A DNA stretch of 46,812 nt from Candidatus Komeilibacteria bacterium S5_K13 (GTDB lineage: Bacteria; Patescibacteriota; Patescibacteriia; UBA1558; S5-K13), in NCBI GenBank assembly GCA_019248485.1, contig JAEHGL010000004.1, forward strand, positions 1-46,812, given 5' to 3'. The position numbers were made by a program, and so were the translations under genes. Shown one piece after another: positions 19,101 through 26,132 of the stretch. Numbering within the stretch: position 1 is the stretch's first letter; every line of letters starts with the position of its first letter. Below the pieces are notes generated by a model. It did not search any database, was not told the origin of the DNA, and worked only from the letters and a program-made list of their open reading frames with translations.

Positions 19101-22100
19101 AATAAAGTTCGTATCAGTCAAAGTTAGAGTTGAATTTTGATTATCTTCAAAATCTTCTATATATTCAAAATAGCTTGGATACTGTGAAAATGTTTGATAA
19201 TTATTACACACAGATGGGCAAGGATCGCTTTGAGAAACTATTGAAAAAACGGTTTGATCTCCATTTGTTGGTCTATATGCCTCACATCCAACATTGTCTT
19301 TTGTACAATACTTAGCATAATTTGAACAATTTTCATTTTCTGGTTGAGTTTTGCAGTTATAATAGTCTGGCGCTTTTTTTAAGAACACATTTGAAGATGC
19401 ACCATACTCAGAATATACACTAGGATTACCCACACCAGCACAATTAAAATTAATAGCAATGTCAGGGGGGGTTGGTGGAATCATTGCGCAATAAGTATTG
19501 GTTGCTGAAAAACTATTTAACTCAAATTGAACGGCATCAATATCAACATTACCAGAAAGATTCGTAATGCTTACATGAGGAGTAATATTGGATAATTTCA
19601 ACATATCTTCTGTAATATATAAATAACCACTTTTTCTTTCCCATTGATCATTTGTATTCCCGCCAAATGTTAATCCAGCATTTTTTATATAATAAGAACT
19701 ATTTAATTTAAAATTGGCAGTTACACTACCAGAGCCTTTTACATAATAGCTCAGCGTATACAAACCAGCATTTGATATTTTCACTGGCATCCAAAAATAA
19801 GGCTTTGGATTCGTGCCTGAAGTATATTTAAAATATTTTGCTCCAGAATAAGCACCTCCGACCTGTAAACCACCCGCATTATTTTGCCATTCGGGTTCAT
19901 GCCACCATCCATCTGGAAAACCATTTTCATCTTCATCTATTTCAAAACCTCCATTTGGAACAAGATTAAGTCCAGGAGCTATTTCTAAAAATTTTGTACA
20001 TCCGTCATTGTTTGACTCACAAGAAGAAACACTGCTATTAAAATACTTAAAAGTTGAAGTTGCCCAAACATAATTTTTAACATCAGTTGTATCAATATCT
20101 ATTTTTGTATTGGCATATTCTTTACATCCCACTTCATCTTGTGGACAAGATTTCAACGTGTCTAATATATAAGATTTTTCTTTGCCAGAATCATCTTTGA
20201 GAGTTGTACATCCAGCAGATTTCTCGTCACATTTTTTTCCTCTAAATTTCCATATATTCTTTTCTTTTAGACAATATCCCCAGCCAAGACAATTTCCATT
20301 GTCGTCTTCTTTGAGACAATTTTTTGTATCTGCACAATCTTTATATCTGCTCGAAGAATCTGAGGATTCAAGACTAGAATAATATCCCTCAGAAACACAC
20401 TGTTGTTTTGGTGCTTTAAGAACCCAATTTGGATCTACAAGCCTACAAAATGGTGATTCGTTCTTTTCTTTTACAACACATCCACCAGGAATCCATTCAT
20501 GATAAAAATCAACACCATAAGAACCAATACAAGGCCCCTCTTGTGTTAATCCTAAATCGATTTCCTTAGAATTCACTACCCCGTCTATTACACTATATTT
20601 AATACATTGACCGTTTGCACCAGCACCACCAATCCATTTTACATCAACAGTAGTTGGATCAACCCCGAGTGTTCCAGCATTGCAATTTGTAGAAGAAGTA
20701 TTCTTAATATTATAAGGAGCAAGACTTACAGACCTATATCCACAATAATTATCTTTAATAATATCAGATCCTCTTCTAAATGTTCCTGTTTTTTCATAAC
20801 CATTTACTATTGCACTTAATTTACAACCTCTACTGTCACATCCTTCTGGATAATCAGACGGATCAAGCTGAGCTACTTTCAAAGCTGCAAATTCCCAACC
20901 AACTGGAACAATTCTATTCTTTCTAAGCTTTTTGATATTATCATAAGAATATCCATCATCAAGGGCTGGCTGATTATTAATTCCTGAAATATTTATATAC
21001 CCAAAATATTTATCTCCGTCAATCAAGCTTTGATCTATTGCTTCTTTTAACGTGACCGGTTCTGTTTCAGATCTTCTTAAAACATCTGCGAATTTTGAAT
21101 CAATTGTTTTATTGTTCATCTTTCCAACAAACTCATCTCCCAAATCCATTTCTAATTCAGATATAAGATTTATTTCTCGAGGATTTATATTAATAGAAAT
21201 TCTATTTATAGTTGAAAAAATTTCGTCAATTACACTCGCCCTATTTCCACTATAAGATCCAGATCCTGACCCTGTTAAATTTGAACTATCACTCAAGTTT
21301 GATTGTGGAGGATTTTGTTTCAATAAATTCTTCATTAGATTATCCAAGCTCTTGCTAACAAGTGTGTTCAAAAATATATTTGCAGTATCAACCATGATGT
21401 CGCCAGTTGTTTTTACATCAGCATTTCTTTTGTTTATCTCTTTAAGATTCTCTGCAGTTATTTCTGCTGGAGTTATTAATTCTCCTGTAATTGCTGTTCT
21501 TATTCCAGTTGCACCTGAATTTGCATTTCTATTTGTAACTGATGAGTCCTCTGCTTTTTTCATGTCTTCTTCTATTTTCTGTGTAGTATCTGTTATGTAA
21601 CTTAAGTCACTATCCTCCATTGAAATAGATCTAGAAAGAAGCTCTGCCTGCATCTCTCTTCTTTCTTGTGAGGTCAGAATTGATTTTTGAGCATCAACAG
21701 ATAGTCCATTTGCTCTCATAAGATCCATTAAAGACGCATCATTAAGACTTATTATAGATGTTGGATTTTTAAGTTGGGTTGCAAAATCTCCCCATTTTTT
21801 TGTCATTTCATCCAAAGTACAACGAGGCTTTAATTCTCCAGCCACCTTTGTTTGCTTTAGACCGATAGCGAGATTGAATTTTAGATTTGCTGTGGGTGGC
21901 TCACAAATATTTATTCCATATCCAGAGGCAAGATTATCCAAGAATTCAGCACCAGCCGCTTCACCCGCTTTTTGAGCCTCTTCACTGGCTAATTTTGTAA
22001 ACCAAGCTACGCCTCCACCCGCTTTACCGGTTGCTATTTGATCCGCTGCTTTATAAGCCAATTGATTTGAAAAAGACCTGAGAGCCCTCTGAAAAGCTAC

Positions 22101-22307
22101 AGATCCACCTCTTTGCCATAAAAATTCAGTAGCAAGCGTTATTTTTTCCCAAATCCACTTAGCCGTATTTAATGCTAAGTTTGAAAAGTCAGTAGTTTGA
22201 GCGTGAACTTGTTTTGGCATACAAACAAAATTGAAGTTCAGAACTAATAAAAAAACGGCGAGTAAAAGTGTTATGCTAAACTTTTTATTTTTTTTATTTA
22301 AATGCAT
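13200..22307 (-). CDS. Giant secreted cysteine-rich multidomain protein (3035 residues)
   Basis: The signal peptide is clear: basic start, hydrophobic core TLLLAVFLLVLNFNF, and a likely cleavage after VHA at about residue 37. Residues 40-360 are helical and Ala-rich. The rest is beta-rich, Asn/Ser/Tyr-rich and full of cysteines. A short motif ending in GC recurs at least eight times between about 690 and 1900 (DEVGCKEY, KDNVGCEAY, KNVGCRRY, EANVGCSAM, ANKGCRAF, FEDGCVLF), implying tandem disulphide-bonded modules. Three stretches look like carbohydrate-binding jelly rolls (around 777, 1246 and 1720; the first begins LVPNGGFEIDEDENGFPDGW). The C terminus has CxxDxDCNSGEKC-like clusters and an Ig-like end. 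It lies just before the VirB6-like gene in transcription order. Likely roles are adhesion or the outer part of a secretion apparatus; neither is proven. Confidence 0.8.
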   Translation of the reverse strand: MHLNKKNKKFSITLLLAVFLLVLNFNFVCMPKQVHAQTTDFSNLALNTAKWIWEKITLATEFLWQRGGSVAFQRALRSFSNQLAYKAADQIATGKAGGGVAWFTKLASEEAQKAGEAAGAEFLDNLASGYGINICEPPTANLKFNLAIGLKQTKVAGELKPRCTLDEMTKKWGDFATQLKNPTSIISLNDASLMDLMRANGLSVDAQKSILTSQERREMQAELLSRSISMEDSDLSYITDTTQKIEEDMKKAEDSSVTNRNANSGATGIRTAITGELITPAEITAENLKEINKRNADVKTTGDIMVDTANIFLNTLVSKSLDNLMKNLLKQNPPQSNLSDSSNLTGSGSGSYSGNRASVIDEIFSTINRISININPREINLISELEMDLGDEFVGKMNNKTIDSKFADVLRRSETEPVTLKEAIDQSLIDGDKYFGYINISGINNQPALDDGYSYDNIKKLRKNRIVPVGWEFAALKVAQLDPSDYPEGCDSRGCKLSAIVNGYEKTGTFRRGSDIIKDNYCGYRSVSLAPYNIKNTSSTNCNAGTLGVDPTTVDVKWIGGAGANGQCIKYSVIDGVVNSKEIDLGLTQEGPCIGSYGVDFYHEWIPGGCVVKEKNESPFCRLVDPNWVLKAPKQQCVSEGYYSSLESSDSSSRYKDCADTKNCLKEDDNGNCLGWGYCLKEKNIWKFRGKKCDEKSAGCTTLKDDSGKEKSYILDTLKSCPQDEVGCKEYANTKIDIDTTDVKNYVWATSTFKYFNSSVSSCESNNDGCTKFLEIAPGLNLVPNGGFEIDEDENGFPDGWWHEPEWQNNAGGLQVGGAYSGAKYFKYTSGTNPKPYFWMPVKISNAGLYTLSYYVKGSGSVTANFKLNSSYYIKNAGLTFGGNTNDQWERKSGYLYITEDMLKLSNITPHVSITNLSGNVDIDAVQFELNSFSATNTYCAMIPPTPPDIAINFNCAGVGNPSVYSEYGASSNVFLKKAPDYYNCKTQPENENCSNYAKYCTKDNVGCEAYRPTNGDQTVFSIVSQSDPCPSVCNNYQTFSQYPSYFEYIEDFEDNQNSTLTLTDTNFIPETAKDCSPANESCELFTNIDKVNKGGEGKEYYSYLRQCVKPTDVDTTIYYTWEGSDTSGFQLKTWKLLKSQLSDNAPCTNVRIGTNNCIDSASNNTLITNCDPSLNMDCRIFYDKNGTEHKRLLSRTVPITDECVELRREASGGSSVTYKAVLSMSTKCDAKNVGCRRYKGNKGDNIRNVLFENFESASFAPWSNTISGGEADISNESTVYNGHSMVVYSTVNRTVSIEYNLTQNGDTLIPGKRYTLDFWAKSSNDNNPNYHQGATGGAQQENNRAEGPLNFNPIKLFKAHALAVNDFEFGSTQQPARLEDNEEWLQYKYESRDFEISTNGELVLKFYIKLPSHYKTFFIDNINLKEVTSDFYKIKDSWATPRVCSDGNYLRCQKYLDRDNNPWYFYKFTNTCDEANVGCSAMIDTKNSEMPFKQTFNAYCNSSSTNDACDLGSSYYKNYSDVNAGNRVGSTIIIPEDELVYIVKQRKDLCTSANKGCRAFGFKGDDGKYNDVYKIDNPDNYIQEDYYGSNNKTLCLSEFMDCTAFSVSGGGTISKIHPRDRVCEYKEASGESLAGYYEVNNPSVSCDNKIYNENYNSLLDDMSYVDNDWSPFGNYKSSYSLACNKNQDKCSMFIDPTDTVDMSVEATNITNQSINFATNSWLLGAWNGGGFSLFSSGSFSFSNSSLSFPISTANNSNVIVYRGPNTSLSPFAFSVKENAVYKLSANVKFNGLNLDDKEYISTFLSCRSTADSGLSGYVKGSLVNGYMPYAFPFTKSNHFVEEKDASWHQIDGLYKILPGAKYCNVAFYVYGKNLELVLLKDIKFEEVTGNYYYIDNSELDRKSCSKADFEDGCVLFNNISKGNLSYNSFKSYESESLVGNNTSYPNDSNELLKVVRDRECGEWDACSSKITTKDYQGNDKSSCVALMACDKLSSSGDCANYLPKDPNEKALNLDKYYSNMGLGTWSNMSYSGYSMPGAYAPHDLSAYSVLESVSNYNNTQSASTSINKLGFLVKKGPYLYKQGVTYTNPLVTNADSFAANNIAISNTEASCRLYPEKDSPFNWTKNNKIVLDSGFYTSSTTQSKYAIITGIDSAFQNANISQPMFGVLKDGLDILGPGQSSDCNYTRADYGSQSLFFPYEANNIPQKINIISDNNQTSTLNLKRSVRNMGWNGFCMEYDKSLFINTNYSSSYNDPNSLNYRCLSWYPVDIIGGGIESSSYAPEADVSYNQIPENGKMCLVAGDYTIPQDRVYCAYWSPNAWESASWLYGTISPLGGFTGTPDDEARCNVVVRIPAGTKVKKDTITPEFFDYIENSYMLSNEYEYHTITTINGVVLPQTYEIIYGADWPQWYQDKVYNNSSHPYMCNSYVANNWWQEKEKKFMESEFNYYPGTEFNSGSSNYKNFINQFKSIISGPIDFFYYDEGVMPSGATYGAGMYEWDDYGSTGYAADFTGSGIYNEERIQMSNYYIPLGVPAFYTDSNNGEGQCTTIASAGDGYAGGCTNAGHRFGDSPLNNVPNAHEVASNCLSSSESAADSVWNPFQYNYYVHYDGDNKDQYRPLLYQNNNYANSNEYSNVFSNLSFTTGSPCTNMCLKSCKTVADIKTTGENRTIFRANNIYLASIPVSDIANTAPSSTDVWGDYCKIGNPIQEVCPLMVSGNESHYNIEKRIKKDKLWTINQSNSYNFVDFSPDFAISVSNESIADIGRKPILVSANGSPINGASIFTFYASSSTLSVAQYSNRIRNWIVKIPSQNIYNVPDSGNATTGGSTWDFTDVGAIDPSIKSVSNSGMGGNGFSINSSYGSDITVSDSSSNFVVDMTFYAYANENQTPIREIKVCWNGDNDCFDFKGIFKNRKNKCQRFCGSNYTSAIMVTNLKPCSTNADCNSGEKCFAKTWGDTEEACIEDSENSKQYFKFSNVYVCSPISSDWSSDCGGSSTKGCCIYKPRLTITDNWGKSTTGYMCSTDTCSIKVYPQ

Positions 22308-22397
22308 TTTATTATATAAAAATTATTGATCATTTTGTTTGCATTTTATTTATACGCACAAAAATCTTTTTTTCAAATTCTTAAAACAATCAAAGGA

Positions 22398-23123
22398 TTA
22401 CTCTTCCTGAGAAGTTTTTTCATTAAGTGATTCTACGTAAAGACTCTGTATTTGTTCATCTGAAAATGGTGACAACTCTTGTTCTGTTGCTCCTTGTTGT
22501 ATTAATAATTCCCTAATCTCTTTAGCTGATAAATTCTTTAATCTTTCCCAATCGCTAGAAGAAGCATTTTGGGACTCCTCTTTTGAAGGAACAAGCTTAT
22601 TTACAATATCTTCTGAATATCCAGCCTCGAGCATTTGTTTTTTGATATCTTCATAATTTATAGCCTCGCCAAAAACGCTTGAACTAGCAGAGACTACAGA
22701 AAGATTAGCAGACGCATTACAAGATAAAAAATCAGTACAGTTGTTTCCCTTTCCCAAAATCACCTCCTCATAATCAGATATACCATTACTATTAGTATCT
22801 GCCAAATAGGGACTTGTTCCATAAATACTTATTTCATCCTGATCAGATATACCATCACCATCCGTATCTTTAAGACTATTAAGACCATCTATTATAGCGC
22901 CCTTATCTCTAAGTGCTATAGAAGACGAGACAAAAGAAGTTTTTATACCGAAAATAATTTTCCAAGAACCTAATATTATTGACAGTATTCCTATTACAAA
23001 AATAGCTCTCACGCCGACAGTATCTCTAGAAAAATATTTCAAAACCTTGATCAAAAAACTATCATTCATTTCTGAATTACCTGAATCATTTTTTTTATAT
23101 TGTTGATCCTTATCAAAGTCCAT
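22398..23123 (-). CDS. Membrane protein with thrombospondin type-3-like calcium-binding repeats
   Basis: The 241-residue protein has a charged cytoplasmic start, one hydrophobic helix (about residues 40-62) and an outer part. Two calcium-loop motifs follow at about 85-125: DTDGDGISDQDE and DTNSNGISDYEE, spaced as in TSP3 repeats. A Ser-rich linker and an acidic, helical C terminus follow (LSAKEIRELLIQQGATEQEL). It is the first gene of the giant-protein locus, 90 bases before it. Calcium-dependent rigidity or docking at the surface is a reasonable inference. Confidence 0.75.
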   Translation of the reverse strand: MDFDKDQQYKKNDSGNSEMNDSFLIKVLKYFSRDTVGVRAIFVIGILSIILGSWKIIFGIKTSFVSSSIALRDKGAIIDGLNSLKDTDGDGISDQDEISIYGTSPYLADTNSNGISDYEEVILGKGNNCTDFLSCNASANLSVVSASSSVFGEAINYEDIKKQMLEAGYSEDIVNKLVPSKEESQNASSSDWERLKNLSAKEIRELLIQQGATEQELSPFSDEQIQSLYVESLNEKTSQEE

Positions 23124-23213
23124 AAATAAAAGATTAGAAGATAAAAAATCTTTATATTAATTATACTAACTTTTAGAATTTTGGTCAAAAAAATAAATCA
23201 CAAAAATGTGTTA

Positions 23214-24041
23214 TTATTTTTTTAAAATAGAAATCGCCTTATCCAATTTATACCAATCATCAATATTTAGCTTTTCCGCCCTAATATTCTTGGAAAATCC
23301 AGAATTTTCAATAATTTTTTCTATTATTCCTTTATCTACTTTTAACCCCGCGCTTAAATTATTAACAAGGGTTCTTCTTTTACTAGAAAAAGCAAAGTTA
23401 ATAAGCCTCCAATCCAAATCTTCTTTGGGCTTTTTTATATCATCAAAAACAATTATAGCTGAATCTACTTTTGGAATAGGATAAAAACTATTTTTTGAAA
23501 CTAAAAATGCTAGCCTAGGACAAGAATAATAATTACACATCAAAGATAACTTTGACCATTTTCCATCTTTCACAATAATTCTCTCTACAACTTCCCTCTG
23601 CAACATCAAAATCATTTGCTTTGGTCTAAAACTAGCTCCCAAAAATATTCTAAGAAAGTGAGAACTAATGTTGTATGGCAAATTTGCAATTATTCTATAA
23701 TCTGAAATAAACTCACCCCCCACTTCTTTTTCTAAATAAATTTTCAATATATCTCCTTTTATAATTTGAAAATCATAAACACTTTGAAGATTTTGGAGAA
23801 TTGGAATTACATTATCATCAAGTTCTACTACTTTCAAATTCGCTCCATTTTCTAAAAGCTCTGTGCTAAGAGTTCCAACACCAGGTCCAATTTCCAAAAC
23901 ATTTTCCCCTTTTTTTATTTTTGCTGTTTCAATGATTTGATCTAATATTTTTTCTGATATCAAAAAATTTTGCCCCTTTGAATGAGAAGGGGAAATTTTG
24001 TATTTTTGTAAAATCAATTTTGTCTTTTCTAATAATTCCAT
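23214..24041 (-). CDS. rsmA: 16S rRNA (adenine1518/1519-N6)-dimethyltransferase
   Basis: RsmA (KsgA) dimethylates two adenosines in helix 45 of 16S rRNA late in 30S assembly. The 275-residue protein has GQNFL at 23-27, the SAM-binding VLEIGPGVGTLSTEL at 48-62 and VELDDN at 72-77. The catalytic NLPYN is at 120-124. The C-terminal helical domain includes FSSKRRTLVNNLS. Length is normal. It lies 90 bases before the TSP3 gene on the same strand but is probably functionally independent. Confidence 0.97.
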   Translation of the reverse strand: MELLEKTKLILQKYKISPSHSKGQNFLISEKILDQIIETAKIKKGENVLEIGPGVGTLSTELLENGANLKVVELDDNVIPILQNLQSVYDFQIIKGDILKIYLEKEVGGEFISDYRIIANLPYNISSHFLRIFLGASFRPKQMILMLQREVVERIIVKDGKWSKLSLMCNYYSCPRLAFLVSKNSFYPIPKVDSAIIVFDDIKKPKEDLDWRLINFAFSSKRRTLVNNLSAGLKVDKGIIEKIIENSGFSKNIRAEKLNIDDWYKLDKAISILKK

Positions 24042-24064
24042 AACAAATTAATAATCAATACACA

Positions 24065-24185
24065 ATAACCAAATAACAAATAACAGATAAGCACCAATAA
24101 ACAATTTACAAATCTCAAATAATGATCGAACTTCAATACTCAAATGATCATTGAATGTTGGTTATTGTAATTTATCTGATTATTG
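24065..24185. repeat. Dispersed repeat, uninterrupted copy
   Basis: This intergenic stretch matches 28576-28770 closely (shared blocks AATAACAAATAACAGATAA, CCAATAAACAATTTACA, CTCAAATGATCATTGAAT, TTATTGTAATTTATCTG). The ends are inverted (CAGATAA / TTATCTG), so it is a palindromic element. Unlike the second copy it lacks the 65-bp insertion, so it represents the empty site. Confidence 0.75.
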
Positions 24186-24205
24186 GAACTTGTTTATTGT
24201 TTATT

Positions 24206-25408
24206 TTACAGGGTTGCATAAAAAAGTGCCATTAAAGCTGAGAACATAAAACCTGCTGCAAAAAAACTATTTAAAGATGTAAATAAAAGTGCAAAAATAA
24301 ACATAACAAAACATGCAAAAATCTTTCCAATTATAAGACCGCCTTCAAAATTAACACAATCCTCCATTATACTATTATCATTTTCATCATTTTTGCCCCT
24401 ATATGATTTTCTTGCATTTTCATATACAAAGGCTCTCATGGAAACATCCACTCCTGATTTTGCAGTTTTTGCAACTGTATCAAATGCAAATATTGGCATA
24501 ATGGTGCGTGCAAATATTTTTGCTATCCAAGTGAAGGCATAAAAAAATGCACTGAGCCTGAGAACAATTTTTTTATCTCTCTTGTCGCATATTTTTCCTA
24601 TATAAAGTGTCGCCAAAAGCATTATCATAGTAGATATTCCAGACAAAATACCAATCTTCTCATAGCTTACTATAGCGATAGACATAAATATTGGCCAAAA
24701 TACCCACAACACAAGTTCCTCTGCATAGCCTAGTGTAGACAATAATTTTCTTAAATTGGTTTTTGCAAATAATTTTTTAAACATTATAGAATACTTGAAA
24801 TTTCTCTTTGTAAACTTTTCTCTTGTAAGAAGCATTGGTATATTTGAAAAGAAAAATAATAGTGATGAAACAAGAAACAAAACATTAAATCCAAAAAAAG
24901 TAATAATAAGTCCTCCGAAAATAGGACCGAATACAAACATCAAAGATGATGAAATAGAAAAGGAGCTTATCTCTCTCCCCTCCTCCTTATTTGTAGAATT
25001 ATGTGCGAAGTCAGCATGATATGCTGGCCAATAAAACATCTTTTGTGCTACATACAACAAAATAGCTACAATAAACATAAAGCTAAATTTGTTTATAAAA
25101 AACAAAGATAAGTAAAACGGAACATAAAGCGAACTTCCTAAAAACATCCCCGTTTCATATCCATGCTTATTTGCAAATTTTGCGCCCAGTGGCAAAGCAA
25201 AAAAATAAAAAACATAAACTAGCAAATAAAAAAATGCTATTTGAGAAATTGAATACCCCAACTTATAAAGATAAATTGGTTCAAAAATTTGAACCATTGC
25301 AAGAGCCAGGTTTATAATAATATTTGAAACAAAAAGTTCTTTTTTTTGCCTTCTCATTCTATATGGCAAAAAGTTACGCAAGAATTTAATAATTTTTTGT
25401 TTTGTCAC
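24206..25408 (-). CDS. MFS-type multidrug or solute permease
   Basis: The 400-residue protein is almost entirely hydrophobic, with about eleven or twelve helices in two halves, as in the major facilitator superfamily. A basic start (RNFLPYRMRRQKKELF) precedes helix 1. The loop near residues 63-75 (GAKFANKHGYETGMFLG) resembles the conserved MFS loop 2-3, and a second copy-like loop is IGKICDKRDKKIVLRLS. A long charged loop lies between helices near 320-360. No substrate can be assigned. It stands apart from ksgA, separated by a dispersed repeat. Confidence 0.75.
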   Translation of the reverse strand: MTKQKIIKFLRNFLPYRMRRQKKELFVSNIIINLALAMVQIFEPIYLYKLGYSISQIAFFYLLVYVFYFFALPLGAKFANKHGYETGMFLGSSLYVPFYLSLFFINKFSFMFIVAILLYVAQKMFYWPAYHADFAHNSTNKEEGREISSFSISSSLMFVFGPIFGGLIITFFGFNVLFLVSSLLFFFSNIPMLLTREKFTKRNFKYSIMFKKLFAKTNLRKLLSTLGYAEELVLWVFWPIFMSIAIVSYEKIGILSGISTMIMLLATLYIGKICDKRDKKIVLRLSAFFYAFTWIAKIFARTIMPIFAFDTVAKTAKSGVDVSMRAFVYENARKSYRGKNDENDNSIMEDCVNFEGGLIIGKIFACFVMFIFALLFTSLNSFFAAGFMFSALMALFYATL

Positions 25409-25493
25409 TTTATTTTTAATTTTAATACTAATTATTTTATACTAATATACTAATAATACTAATTATACGAATTTTATACCAATAATTGATTTA

Positions 25494-25880
25494 TTAAAAA
25501 AGTTCATTCTTCTTTTCTGTATCGATTCTTACTATTCTCTTTGGATATAAACGTCTAACACTAAAATTAATTAAAAGACCTAATTTTATATTTGATGATT
25601 GTAAATATCTCTGTATTTGACGATAATCCTCTCTTACAAGAATTTGTTTCGATTTTAATTCAATTATAATCTTATTATCTATCAAAAAATCTGCTACATT
25701 CCCAGAATCTCCAATTCTATACTCTCTAACATATTCTATATTCTTTTCTTTTAGCTCAAACTCTAGTAAATCCGCATATTGTTTTTCTCTACAATAAGGT
25801 CCTAGCTTATTATGCACATCAAAACATACTCCAGTAATTGTATAGGACAACTCTGGATAAATTAATTTATCGCTTTTCAT
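25494..25880 (-). CDS. GxxExxY-family protein (PD-(D/E)XK nuclease-like)
   Basis: GxxExxY proteins are short stand-alone proteins common in environmental bacteria, with a PD-(D/E)XK nuclease-like core of unknown role. The 128 residues show the opening [16 protein letters not shown], then a variant of the name motif ([13 protein letters not shown]). The nuclease-like strands follow: [16 protein letters not shown] with D, E and K, then [19 protein letters not shown]. It is preceded by no obvious partner and followed by a tandem repeat before leuS. Confidence 0.85.
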   Translation of the reverse strand: MKSDKLIYPELSYTITGVCFDVHNKLGPYCREKQYADLLEFELKEKNIEYVREYRIGDSGNVADFLIDNKIIIELKSKQILVREDYRQIQRYLQSSNIKLGLLINFSVRRLYPKRIVRIDTEKKNELF

Positions 25881-25941
25881 CGCTTTTCTTTTAATTATTA
25901 AATTACTTTATTTTAAACTAATATTCGTAGCATTCGCATAA

Positions 25942-26125
25942 ACATTAGCATTAGTATTATTCGCATAATTCGTATATTAGTATATACACATTAGCATTAG
26001 TATTATTCGCATCATTCGTATATTAGTATATACACATTAGCATTAGTATTATTCGCATCATTCGTATATTAGTATATACACATTAGCATTAGTATTATTC
26101 GCATCATTCGTATATTAGTATATAA
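25942..26125. repeat. 46-bp tandem repeat, four copies
   Basis: Units start at 25942, 25988, 26034 and 26080, exactly 46 bases apart, and are nearly identical (the first has one difference, CATAATTCG for CATCATTCG). Each opens with ACATTAGCATTAGTATTATT. No spacers separate the units, so it is a minisatellite and not CRISPR. It lies between the end of leuS and the GxxExxY gene. A diverged fragment of similar composition occurs near 5440-5470. Confidence 0.95.
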
Positions 26126-26132
26126 ATTAGTA

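Noticed and set aside
13200-22307. UGA recoding in this organism
   Set aside because: All conserved proteins, including the 3035-residue one, read at full length with the standard code, so no alternative code is needed.
25942-26125. Possible CRISPR array
   Set aside because: Units are directly joined with no spacers and no cas genes are near; it is a tandem repeat.
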